Part shown: in pieces, positions 10,601 through 20,507 of the stretch
Position numbering within the stretch: the stretch's first letter is position 1
Layout: every line of letters starts with the position of its first letter
Assembly (NCBI RefSeq): GCF_000003815.2
Contig: NW_023365793.1
Span: forward strand, 99,917-137,006
From: Branchiostoma floridae
Taxonomy: Eukaryota; Chordata; Leptocardii; Amphioxiformes; Branchiostomatidae
Direction: 5' to 3'
DNA length: 37,090 nucleotides
Made by a program: the position numbers and the translations under genes
The notes under the pieces: model-generated
The model's database searches: none
Told to the model about the DNA's origin: nothing
Seen by the model: the letters and a program-made list of their open reading frames with translations, nothing else

Positions 10601-13326
10601 CCGTTTGAACAGCACGAATCTGCATTTGTGTATTCCAATTCTGTCCCTCCATGAAAATTTTTGGTGTTGATTTTTTTTCTTTCTAATTTTGTATAAATAA
10701 ATTAACCTTTTTACAGGCAACGAGATCCCCCTAACATGTCCCCCTACCAACCGATGCGGCACACACACCACAGTCTGGCTCAACCTGACCTCCAACCCTT
10801 CAGCTAACGACGGGATCGTCGTGACTAACGGCTGTGCCCATTTTGTTTCACCGGGTGTGACTGACGACTGTTGTGCCTGGAGAACTAACGTGGCCGTGAA
10901 AAACTGCAGCAGCTACCTGGTGTACGCGCTGGGACACACCCGGCACCAGTGTGCTTACGCCTTCTGTGCTGGTGAGTTGAACCAATGTGAATGGACCTAA
11001 ATCTAATTATATTACACATCTGGCTCAAAAAAGCTTTCCTAGCATTAAAATTATTTCTATGCACTTAAAATTAACACAATAGTTCCGTACAATCATCTTC
11101 GTAATGCTTTTTATTTTTGTATGAACTCAGATAATCTGCTATATATGTGAAACAAATCTGCATTCTGGGTTTTTGTCGTTATTCATCCCAATACACACGT
11201 TTTCATGATATATGGGAAATAAATCCAAATGGGGAAGTTCGTCTTCCTAGATTATCCAAAACTACCTGGTTATTGCGCAAAATGGTTTAACTAGATTATA
11301 TTTCTTAATTGAGTGAAGACACTCTTTTTCTTTCAATAGCTTAACTGATGCGCACATTAGGCATTTTGTTTAGATTACTAGCAAGCCACATTTTTTCCTA
11401 ATTGTCTACAGGTACAGAAATCCCATGTCCCTCTGGATACAGCTCACCTAACTACAACTTCACACCTGGCTGCAAAGGTAATGATGAGAACCGAAATGTA
11501 AAAGCCTTTTTTCTCCAACTTGTGTGGTTAATATGTGGCATACTTGGTACACTTCCACCGTTTTCATTGTGTGAAGCTTACCCATAAAACCTAAGTGATG
11601 GTGTCCTTCTTCGCATACATACATAGTTTACCAGTTTTGAACTGATGTCTTTTGATCCAGACATCGATGAATGCTCCACCGGCAGCAGTGGATGTAGTCA
11701 GCTCTGCTCAAACACAGACGGAAGTTATTTTTGTTCCTGTCAAGATGGATACGAACTGGACTTAGACAAACACATTTGTGCAGGTACTACACATTTTCTA
11801 TGTTACATTATGCTTTTCTATAACTTTACTTACCAACATATGGGTCATTTTGACGTGTAGGGCTTGAACATGTGAAATGCTATTTGCACAGTAAAATAAA
11901 GAAATATTGCAGATTAGCAGGCTTATAACTACAGGTGATTATCAAGACAGCACTTGTTATTTAGCAATGACAACGTACGCGGTAGTGACAACGTAAATGG
12001 CTTAGGTAGGTTACTATTAGTGAAAATAGATCACTGTTTAAACATCTCTAACAGATGTTTAAAGTAGATACAGTATTCGTATTATTGGCAAACTACTCGA
12101 AAGCAATATTTACCATACAATAGCTGAGATACTATCATTCATGTGTTAATTCATCTATTGTAGACACAGATGAATGTTCTGCTGGTACCAGTGGATGTAG
12201 TCAGATCTGTGTGAACACAGAGGGAAGTTACCGATGCAACTGTGATAGTGGGTTCGCACTCAGCTCGGACAAACACACATGTCATGGTAAAGTTTCTTAC
12301 ACTGACAGTAGCATTAACTAATAAAATAACACTTTATCAAGCTTGGTGCTCTACGCCAGGATCATGAGCTTCCCCTTTACTCATACTTAGTACAGACATG
12401 CTTTGTGTCTTTATATTTGCCTTGATGGGCCCAGGTGCAATTGTTTGACAACTTTCTTTGCCAGTAAATACTTCTGTATCTTCTTTATGATCGTGGTGTT
12501 CATTCTGAAGGTTTAATTGTCGACGATATTTTCTTTATTTGCCCCATGCCTTTACAACATTGCTTTGAGCTATCTATTACAATTTAATGTTTGTTATACC
12601 TCTATGTTGTTGATCTGCATTACTCTAAATCTACTGGTCACAGGGTGCGATACGGTCACTGTTATTTCCATTTTTGTTTAATCTGCATGTTATTTTCAAT
12701 TCAAGCAGAACAGATATAGTTAGTGACATAGTTTAGCAATGTGGCAGTGACGGGATCGTTAGACTTAAGTCAAATTACGCATTCTTTCAAACAACAATTT
12801 GGTTATCGACGTTCTTGTGTGATAATGCCGGTAGAGTAATTTTTTTTTTGTTTTCAATTGTAGAGAGCAGTTCTAATGTATCTCCGGGTTGACAAGCTGT
12901 TAATCTTTTGATTTATCTCCAGCTGTGTACACCCTACCGTCCTGGACCATCGCTCTTCTGGCCGTGGCTGGAGCTGGTGCGGTCATCGGGTCTATTATTG
13001 GTGTTCTGTGCTGTCTGAAGCGGGATCGAAAAAGGTATGTCTAGCAAAATCATTAATGTAATTTGCTGGAAAAATATGAAAAGTAGAATCATTTACAATG
13101 CTATTATCGTTTGTAATTGCATGTTTGCAAAACAATGCATTGGTTTGAAATTTGCTGCAATACTTGCTCAGTATTTAATATAGGGATCCAATCTGAAGAA
13201 AAGATATTGCCACAAAAATTACAAAGTAATTGTATGACATCCCATTATTGTTTAATGCAACGATTTCAATTCATTTATTATTCCAGTTCGAGACTTATTT
13301 CTGAGACTGAGCTGCACAAGTTCTGA
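4698..13326 (+). CDS. Uromodulin-like D10C/EGF transmembrane protein, 12 exons
   Basis: Predicted exons: 4698-4743, 5007-5168, 7463-7717, 8492-8557, 9633-9755, 10419-10580, 10717-10971, 11412-11477, 11661-11783, 12164-12286, 12923-13034, 13287-13326. All have GT/AG borders; the first ten are joined in phase 1, so modules can be shuffled. The protein is 510 aa: signal peptide 1-15 (an in-frame Met at 4659 would add 13 residues), D10C domain 26-154, a 22-residue two-Cys linker, calcium-binding EGF 177-217, then D10C 228-356, linker, EGFs 379-419 and 420-460, a helix at about 468-492 and the tail [18 protein letters not shown]. Each D10C has ten cysteines and the uromodulin/GP2 landmarks GWYRF, NRCGT, ANDGIV, CAHF and DDCCAW. 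The EGFs carry D-x-D-E-C and the C-x-N-x4-Y/F-x-C hydroxylation pattern. Sequons NLT, NCS, NFT and NHT suggest N-glycosylation. No ZP domain is present, unlike uromodulin. A likely role is a cell-surface glycan or adhesion receptor; this is inference. Confidence 0.86.
5281..5330. repeat. (AC)n microsatellite
   Basis: An interrupted CA/AC dinucleotide run lies in intron 2 just upstream of the LINE remnant. It is low-complexity sequence with no coding role. Confidence 0.8.
5409..6855 (+). mobile_element. Decayed, 5'-truncated non-LTR retrotransposon (CR1/L2/jockey-like)
   Basis: The sequence lies in intron 2 of the D10C/EGF gene in the same orientation. It starts inside the reverse transcriptase: [13 protein letters not shown], then LYTNDL, then YANDTT, where the first catalytic Asp of YxDD has become Asn. 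A frameshift follows at the G7 run near 5736-5743. The next frame has in-frame stops at 5868-5870 and about 6270 and contains the typical C-terminal LINE pattern [17 protein letters not shown] and YNTLP, ending at TAA 6402-6404. A roughly 430-bp 3' UTR ends in ATCTAAATAAACC plus short CCAAA repeats, preceded by a small inverted repeat (CTCCA 6799-6803, TGGAG 6825-6829). Endonuclease and N-terminal RT are missing. It is inactive. Confidence 0.85.
6856..7462. other. Rest of intron 2
   Basis: AT-rich intronic sequence between the LINE tail and the acceptor at 7462, with no exon or element recognised. Confidence 0.5.
8408..8423. repeat. 16-bp perfect palindrome in intron 3
   Basis: GTATACTATAGTATAC is its own reverse complement. 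It lies about 70 bp before the acceptor of exon 4. No known function; probably chance in AT-rich DNA. Confidence 0.6.
9091..9133. repeat. (CA)n microsatellite in intron 4
   Basis: A run of CA/CACACG repeats in the intron between the linker exon and the first EGF exon. Confidence 0.8.
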
Positions 13327-13524
13327 AGATGGCGGAACATACGCCAAATGCGCAATGTTGTAAATATTTACATGGTTACCCAGCATTACTTCTGTATATG
13401 TAAATGTGCGATTGCCACAGCAAATAAGTAGTTCTGTCATTGCCAATCATTCATTTAGTCATGCAGATTCATAGTATATTATGGAACACGATATTAATCA
13501 TGTTTTGTTTTGTCACTATCAAAC

Positions 13525-13530
13525 AATAAA
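13525..13530 (+). other. Polyadenylation signal of the D10C/EGF gene
   Basis: AATAAA lies about 200 bp after the TGA at 13324-13326, a normal 3' UTR length. It is the first canonical hexamer after the stop that I see. Confidence 0.55.
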
Positions 13531-13750
13531 AGGCAATGTGATGAAGTAACATATACTTCTGTACATAATATCATGTAAACTTAAATGCGCAATGTTATCT
13601 CGCTCCGATTGTGACAAGTTCTCAACATATATTTTGAAAAAAAAGAAGAAATTAACCTGCTTGTTTGTGCAAGCCTAAGTAACAAAAAAACGTTTCCACA
13701 AGACCGCCTGAATCCATATATATCTCCCCATAAGGTCATGGCCTGGCTGC

Positions 13751-13987
13751 GTGTACCCCGTATGTAAACTAACTCTTGACGGATCCCGCCAGCCGGCCGA
13801 CCTCCAGGTAACCTGGCTGTGTTTATATTTTTTAAAAATCATTTACCCACACCTGCCTTTTTACAGAGTAACCCAATAAATGACCCAGTAAGGGCATACT
13901 CCGACTTTGTGTACCCCATATGTAAACAACCGAGCTTCTGGCGGATAATTAAAGCCGGCCGACCTTCAGATAACCTGGATGTGTTTA
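13751..13987. repeat. Imperfect direct repeat, two copies about 158 bp apart
   Basis: Copy 1 (13751-13827) and copy 2 (13909-13987) share GTGTACCCC, TATGTAAAC, GCCGGCCGACC, TAACCTGG and TGTGTTTA in the same order. Both lie between the D10C/EGF gene and the first gap. No coding function is seen; it may be a local tandem duplication or part of a dispersed repeat. Confidence 0.65.
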
Positions 13988-14156
13988 CCGGCCTTTCTTC
14001 CTTGCCAAAGGACCTTTAAGATCGTTTATAACTTAAGGATGTAATCATGTCTATCAGCTCCATTGTTCGAATCTTTTTATCATAGGTAGTATCATTTTCT
14101 CCGCTTGGTTGTTATTGTTTTTATATGTGCAAATAATAAGCAAATAAAACAACTGA

Positions 14157-14256
14157 NNNNNNNNNNNNNNNNNNNNNNNNNNNNNNNNNNNNNNNNNNNN
14201 NNNNNNNNNNNNNNNNNNNNNNNNNNNNNNNNNNNNNNNNNNNNNNNNNNNNNNNN
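14157..14256. other. Assembly gap (100 N)
   Basis: Exactly 100 undetermined bases, the conventional size for a gap of unknown length. Open frames that span it are artefacts. Confidence 0.99.
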
Positions 14257-17187
14257 CGTTCAAAAAATCATACCGCTAAATAACGGCCCCAAAGGTGATG
14301 CCTGCCCGGAAAGATAATAATCCATTAACATATCCATTGTGCGAGAAGAACGAAACAGGTATTGTTTAGAAAAATAAGGGTACTTTTCACGGGATATCTT
14401 AAGCTGGAAATATCTATAAGCCAACAATTGTACTTTAGAAAAATTCAGGTTTCTAGATCAATTTTTAAAAAATCAAATGACCTAAAATTCGTTGCGGGGT
14501 AGATTGGCCATATTCCTATGCTAAGCAGTTACTGGAGGCATTTTTCGGATGTATTTGATATGTTTTTATCCTAAAAACTCCAATTTATCAGGAAATAAAT
14601 TCATTTTCATATTCGAAAATATTGAGGGAATGGTTTCCCTAAAGTAAAAGGAAATACTAGTTCACCGCTCTAAATCATCCCTTGTTGATGTTCCCTTTGA
14701 CAGGCAATCAAGATATGTAACTCCCTAACCAATATTTACAATGCACACTGTAAGAGGGCTTATCTAACTGTGTAAATGCTTTGCATTGCGGTCTGCGGTG
14801 GCTACCCGACCATTTTAAATATACAATTGGCAAACCAGACAATCAATCTAACTAAACGTCCGAAATAGTGTCTTAGTAAACTAGAATATTTCAAGATAAA
14901 CTGTGTCGATATATCTCCTTTAATTGGGTTACAGTACATTTCCCAAGTTTGGTCCACCTGTGCTCAGCTGGTCACACCTAAATGACTCTGGAACTGACTT
15001 CACCTTCATCTGATATGCAAACTAGGTCAACTAGTACTGCGAAGGATTTCAAAATAATGACCATTACACCGCTATACTTTATTCCCAAAGAAGCGAGAAT
15101 AATCTAATTCATAAATCTTTATTTCAAACCATAGAAGCATAGGTAGAGAATAATATCATATATTTAAAGCACAAATAATTTCTTGCCGTTGTAACTGTTA
15201 AACTTAGATATGGTTCCCCTGTACAGGATTATAAAATACAATTTGGCCTGGTTCAACAGAAAATTAAAAAGGCATTGTCGCAAGAAACAACGTCTTTATT
15301 ACAGAACTAAAAGAACAGGACAAGAGTAAAGACTGTAACAAATAAAAGAGGGTCCAGAAGAGCATAAGAACGACTTATTTCAACAAATAAGTTGTATTTG
15401 CTCTCAAGCAAATGTCAGACCTTCTATTTTCCTTCAGCGTTTGTGTCTGTGTGCATCTGTATGTGTTGGGAGGGGGCAGTATGTGTGTTTGTATATGTAT
15501 CTGCAAAAATGGAAGGATGCCTACTACTACTACTGTGTAGAATAACATCATAAGGCCACAGAAAGTAATTCTATGGATGACATCCTATGCAAAGTGCAAA
15601 AATAACGAGATAGCGCGAAACAAAACAAGATGAGTGAAAAAAAAGATGGCTAAATTTTCAAAATTGACGCCATAAACTACATAACAAGATTTGAAATAAC
15701 AAAACGTGGCATTACAACTGTACAAGGCATTCATTCATGTATTGAAGATGTGTACCACTGAAGAAAAAGTGATACCAGTGTGGTAGACTGGTGGCCCTTC
15801 TACAACTATCCAACAAGTTACACTTTTGCAGCCATAGTCATAGCTACCTTCCTAGTGGAACTTCTACAAGTATGATTATTAGGCTTCAACACAACATGTT
15901 TGCCTATTTTTGTCTATCTGACCGTTCCCGAATAGGAATTTTTTTTTCTAAAATCAGGCGAAAATAATTGCGCGCCCTGATGTCATCGATAAAATTTACG
16001 TAATGTGGCCTTACTCCAGAAATCCTGGGTGATATGAATGGCACTCGGTCTTATCGTAGATCTGAATGAGACCTTGAAGCAATTTAATTTCCTATTAGCG
16101 GCTTGTTACGACATTGCAGCGGATCTTCCAGTTTGATATCTCGAGATATAGGCCTTAAGAATTTAAACTTTAACTATAGATGTTAAGTGGTGTGGCGTTT
16201 TTTTAATGCCGGAGCCAAGTGTTTAGATTTTTATTCGGTTTTCGAGTTGTCACATTTTTTTTTGTAGATGGCTTAAGCTATGTTTGATACAATAATACGG
16301 CAATTATGTAATCAGATTCTAATTTACGTATTTTCGGGAGATGATAGGACTATTTGACCGTGTGACATGTGTCACTGTGAAAGAGGTGAGTATTTTGGTC
16401 ATGTAAATTAGGCGAATGGAGACTGAAACGATGGAATGAACTAAACTAATACAGGGAGGGGAAGACGTAACTAGCCTAATGAGTAATGGCAAAATGCTCC
16501 TAATGCTCCAAACAACAGGATTTCATACTTGTGACGTTCGAAAACTACGCGAAGATTAACATCTCTGAAAATAAATCATACAATTTGGGATCGTATTCGC
16601 GTTATCGATAAAAAGTATGACCTTCTTTTGAACAGAAAATCATTCATTTGCGTGGAGGAGATGACCAAGTGATATAATTTATGCAAATAAGGGCTTTATT
16701 TAATAATATCATGAATGAGAAAGCAATATCAATTATTGGTTGAGATCATTTGGCACATGTATGTGGTTTTGGAACACTACTTGTCATCTACTTTGGGTTA
16801 TATCCAGATGTTAAGATGCATTATACAAACGCTCGATATAATGAGTTTATTCTAGGCGTCGTGTAGCATGATTATATTGTTTTCAACATTTTCAAACGAT
16901 GTCTCATTACCCTGGAAGAGCACTAATGTAGCAAAGTGGCATGTGTGTGATAAACAATGCACTTTTACCACATTACTACTTTGTTTTGAATGGTCACTAA
17001 AACCAGTACATTTAACTTGCCAGCTTATGGCATTGTAAATCGTTTATGACCAAACTAACTCGAACTTTGGAACAGATAGTGCGTCAGCGGGAGGGACTCG
17101 TGACTGTGTGCGGGAGTGTGAAGGAAGTATATTCATTTCAATGATTAATTCTTACTTTGTAACAACACCAAGACTGCAACGAAGAAC
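14257..17187. other. Intergenic stretch with no gene seen
   Basis: About 2.9 kb with no ORF above 60 codons on either strand, no tRNA-like or rRNA sequence, and only low-complexity patches such as a short ACT repeat near 15520-15535. The end must contain the promoter of the Ly6-type gene; I cannot point to a specific element. Confidence 0.5.
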
Positions 17188-18977
17188 ATGGAAAATCTCA
17201 TAATGCGTGTAGCACTTCTTTTGCTGTTGATGGAAGTATGGAGTTCCTGTGCACTCTGCCCACCTGTATGCCCAACTTTAGCCGAAGGTAAGAGCCCAGG
17301 AGGGAATTAATAATTAAAGGTTCATTTAGCGAAACGTTCTTCCTAAATAATTAAATTTCACATCCTGTGCACTTTTCCATTTTGGTCTTTATAATTCAAC
17401 TTAAAAGTGAAACATTTTACTATCTTTAGAAATACGACAATTCATGAAGAAAAACTGCCATTGGCGATTCCATTTCAAAAACGCGTTCTATGGAATCCTA
17501 CTGTAGCTCTAATACAGATGTACTGAAACTGATTAGGTTATCTTAAAGGAGCAAACGTACTAATATCTGTGTCCTTCAAGCCATTTTCGCAATTGTCTTG
17601 CGATTGAAACAATCTAAAACTAAAAGTTGAGCGAGGAGAAAGGAACAAGTTGAAAAATCACATCATATTTCTGGTGCACTGTATGCCATTGATTTTGCGA
17701 ATATATAAACCAACACCATCTACTTATGTTTTACTTATGCATGAATCCCTGGGTACGTAAATGTTTGCATACAGTTTACTTGGTTTTGCATTTTCATTAC
17801 TAAAGACACATTCTATAGATTATAATAATAGTGTATACTCTTCCATTAATTATTTTATTTAACTATGTTTAACCATTACTTTAGGTTGATTAATCAAATC
17901 ACCTACTCTAGCTGTCACTGTAAATTCTTCCAAAGAGGACAATTTATTTTTCACGCAAAACAATTTCATAGACGTATATACATATATATTATTTCTTCAA
18001 AAACTTTTTAGTTTTCTGGAAACTATAGCATGTTTCCAGAATATGCAATCCAAGCACTGTTTCTATAATACTTAAATGCACAGCTGCAGCTAAATCACTG
18101 TCCTTAGAATACAGAACTCTATAGCATTGTTTCCAGAATACACAACTGAAGAACTGCTTCCAGAGTACACAACTGGTTCACATGGGTCCACAACTCTGCC
18201 AGGATTTACAGACAACATTCTGAATCCAAGTACTCATTCGGTATCTTTTCAGGTAGATGCTGCATGATTTGGTTGTCGAAAAACATTTGTCTATTTTTCC
18301 CCTTTTTTTCTACTTTCGATTTAATCAGTATTCCATATACTAATCCTATTTAGCTCTTTAGACCACGCTAACTGATACGAATATTGTAGCCTGTGATCCT
18401 TTTACACAATCCTTCAATGCAGTGTTTCAAGTGTAACAGTTCGCAGCCGTCACTTGATGAGTGTGGAAAGGTGGAGACAACAGAGATAAGCTCTTGCTCA
18501 GACGGACAGTGGTGTTACGTAAGTATCAATCTGTGTAACTTGTTCGCTAAATTCATTAATTTCGCACAACTCATCCCTTATTTATTCCTACACAGAATTA
18601 AATACTGACTTTTACACAGAACTTACAAAAATTAAGAACTGATAAATAATTATCTAGTCAGAAATATTTTCATTTTCACCAAAATTGTATTTTCTGTCCA
18701 GGTCACCGTCGTGTATAGTGGTATCAACTCCCCAGGTGACGTGCTCAGCTACGAAAGAGGATGCTGGGACGAAACCATGTGTGACAACGCTGCAAAGAAC
18801 ACTGGCGATACGATGACAAACCAGACTTGTGTCCAAAAGAGCGGGACCTATGTATGCCACAGCTGTTGTAATCGTGATAAATGTAATGTTGTGGCTGGTG
18901 CATCGCTGAATTCTAAAATCAGTGTTGCTATGATATCTATGGTGACCTTTGTTTTGCAGCTACTATATGTATATTAG
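17188..18977 (+). CDS. Ly6/uPAR-domain, probably GPI-anchored protein, 4 exons
   Basis: Predicted exons: 17188-17287, 18137-18252 (least certain), 18423-18518, 18702-18977. This gives 195 aa with phases 1, 0, 0. Residues 1-22 form a signal peptide (VALLLLLMEVW core; a second Met at 17203 is possible). Exon 2 encodes a Thr/Ser-rich stalk with EYTTEELLPEYTTG. Exons 3-4 encode a three-finger LU domain starting at Cys73: CFKC, DEC, SSC, QWCYV, RGCW, MC, QTC, YVCHSCC and the diagnostic DKCN ending. The C-terminus is a hydrophobic stretch (about 177-195) that ends the protein, as in GPI signal sequences. The stop is TAG 18975-18977. Such proteins sit on the outer leaflet and bind protein ligands; no specific ligand can be inferred. 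Exon 3 could instead begin at 18390, also in phase 0. Confidence 0.8.
18021..18178. repeat. Degenerate tandem repeat overlapping stalk exon 2 of the Ly6-type gene
   Basis: Units of roughly 27-32 bp of the type CTG-TTTCCAGAATACACAACTG recur several times. The segments 18021-18071 and 18115-18168 align well over their whole length. The last units contain the acceptor (TTTCCAG at 18136) and the coding motifs EYTT and PEYTT, so the proposed exon 2 appears to have arisen within the repeat. Confidence 0.5.
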
Positions 18978-19137
18978 ATATATGATAATATAATTTCAAT
19001 TTTTTGCTCTCCTGATTTAGAAAAAAAATTACCTTTATTTTGCTGGTGTATTGTTGGGAACTTCAAGGACGTTGATTAGGTAAAGAAATGCCATTATCCT
19101 TTCAAGATTCCTTCTTGCTTAATTGGAACTGATTACA

Positions 19138-19143
19138 AATAAA
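19138..19143 (+). other. Polyadenylation signal of the Ly6-type gene
   Basis: AATAAA about 160 bp after the stop codon. A second AATAAA lies at 19735-19740 and could serve a longer 3' UTR. Confidence 0.5.
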
Positions 19144-20507
19144 GATTTACGTGACAAACACAACTTATAATTTGGAATTTTTCCAAAGAATTTTTTTCTT
19201 AAATTTTGACATTGATTTATTTTCGGTTGTACCCATTCCAGTCACATATAATATGTTTACTCACCTAGAAATGTAGTTTTGGACACGTTTTCCTGTTACT
19301 TAATACTACAAATAGTAATGTTTTGATAATCTAATCCATACATACTTTGTTTAAATTCTTTTAAAGATGACTTCCCTTGTGTGCGCAAGATATTTAGCAT
19401 GATGTATCGCATAAATATTAAGCACTAATTTTTTTTTGTAGCATGCCTTTGTCTGCTAAAAAAACACAAGTCAAGTTTTTGTGTGAAATTTGTCTTTTGT
19501 AATCAAGTGTGTATTTCTTCTATTGCAAAGAATATGTAGTACACATTAATCTCTGCAGGGGGAATGCTTTGGATACCAATGTGCAGGCTGGGTGAGAGGC
19601 AGGAATATACTTATTTTACACTGTCTATTGCCTTGCTTGTGTCAAAATGTGGCCAGATTCTACATGTGGTATCTAGCTTAGCGTTTTGCTAGAACTGTTT
19701 GTTATAGCCACAAATTAACCAAATTACTAAAAGAAATAAAGAATTTTAAAGAATCATGTAATATGTTCGTATCTTTAAAATATTATCCACGTACTGAACT
19801 ACAAGTATGCTCCATTCTGCATGGTTTGATAATGTTTTTATGAGTCCAGTACAAAATAATATTTGCATCGTCCACCCAATATTATGCTTATCTATCCCAA
19901 CCCTTGTTTCAATATGTCAATTAGTTTTATCTATTTATGTAGTCACTGCGGTCAATCCATTTAAACTGTAAGACAGGTCACAGTGGGAACAATTTCCTAT
20001 CGCCTTGTTTGAAGGCCGACCATTTGTCTTATGTCTTTAATTATCTTCTTATTCTTATTAGAACTCGACACGAGTTTAAAGCGTGGAATTCACATGCATA
20101 TCTGGCTATGACTTATATCTATGGTTTGCTATTCTATGTAAATAGGGCCACCTTTAATCAATATTGATCATGATTCAAACTCCAAATTGATATCAGCCGT
20201 AAAGCGTCGGTTATGGCTAAACAACCTCCTATATCACTGTAGTGTGATTGAATACCCTAATGATTTAAAATCCCTATGTGTGTTCATTTTACCCCACTGC
20301 TTCCGTGGCGCCACACAATCCTTATCGGTGGCAATGTTTGACAAAAGCTAATATGTACAAAGCAAATACTACTGCCAACGACCGCGCTGGGCTGTTGATA
20401 GGTGTTTATTCGTCGGAATAATTGCCTTTAAGAGCAAATTCCAACGGCGCTTAGTACCACACGGCAAGTTGAGAACCTTTGCATTCGACGCTGTGCAGCA
20501 AGCGACA
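19144..20507. other. Intergenic region between the Ly6-type and VWA7-like genes
   Basis: AT-rich, no gene, RNA or mobile element recognised. It should hold the promoter of the VWA7-like gene, but no clear TATA element is seen. Confidence 0.45.

Noticed and set aside
10415-10795. 126-codon minus-strand open frame
   Set aside because: It lies antisense to two clear D10C exons and has no motif of its own.
14054-14317. Open frames crossing the first gap
   Set aside because: They exist only because N codons are not read as stops.
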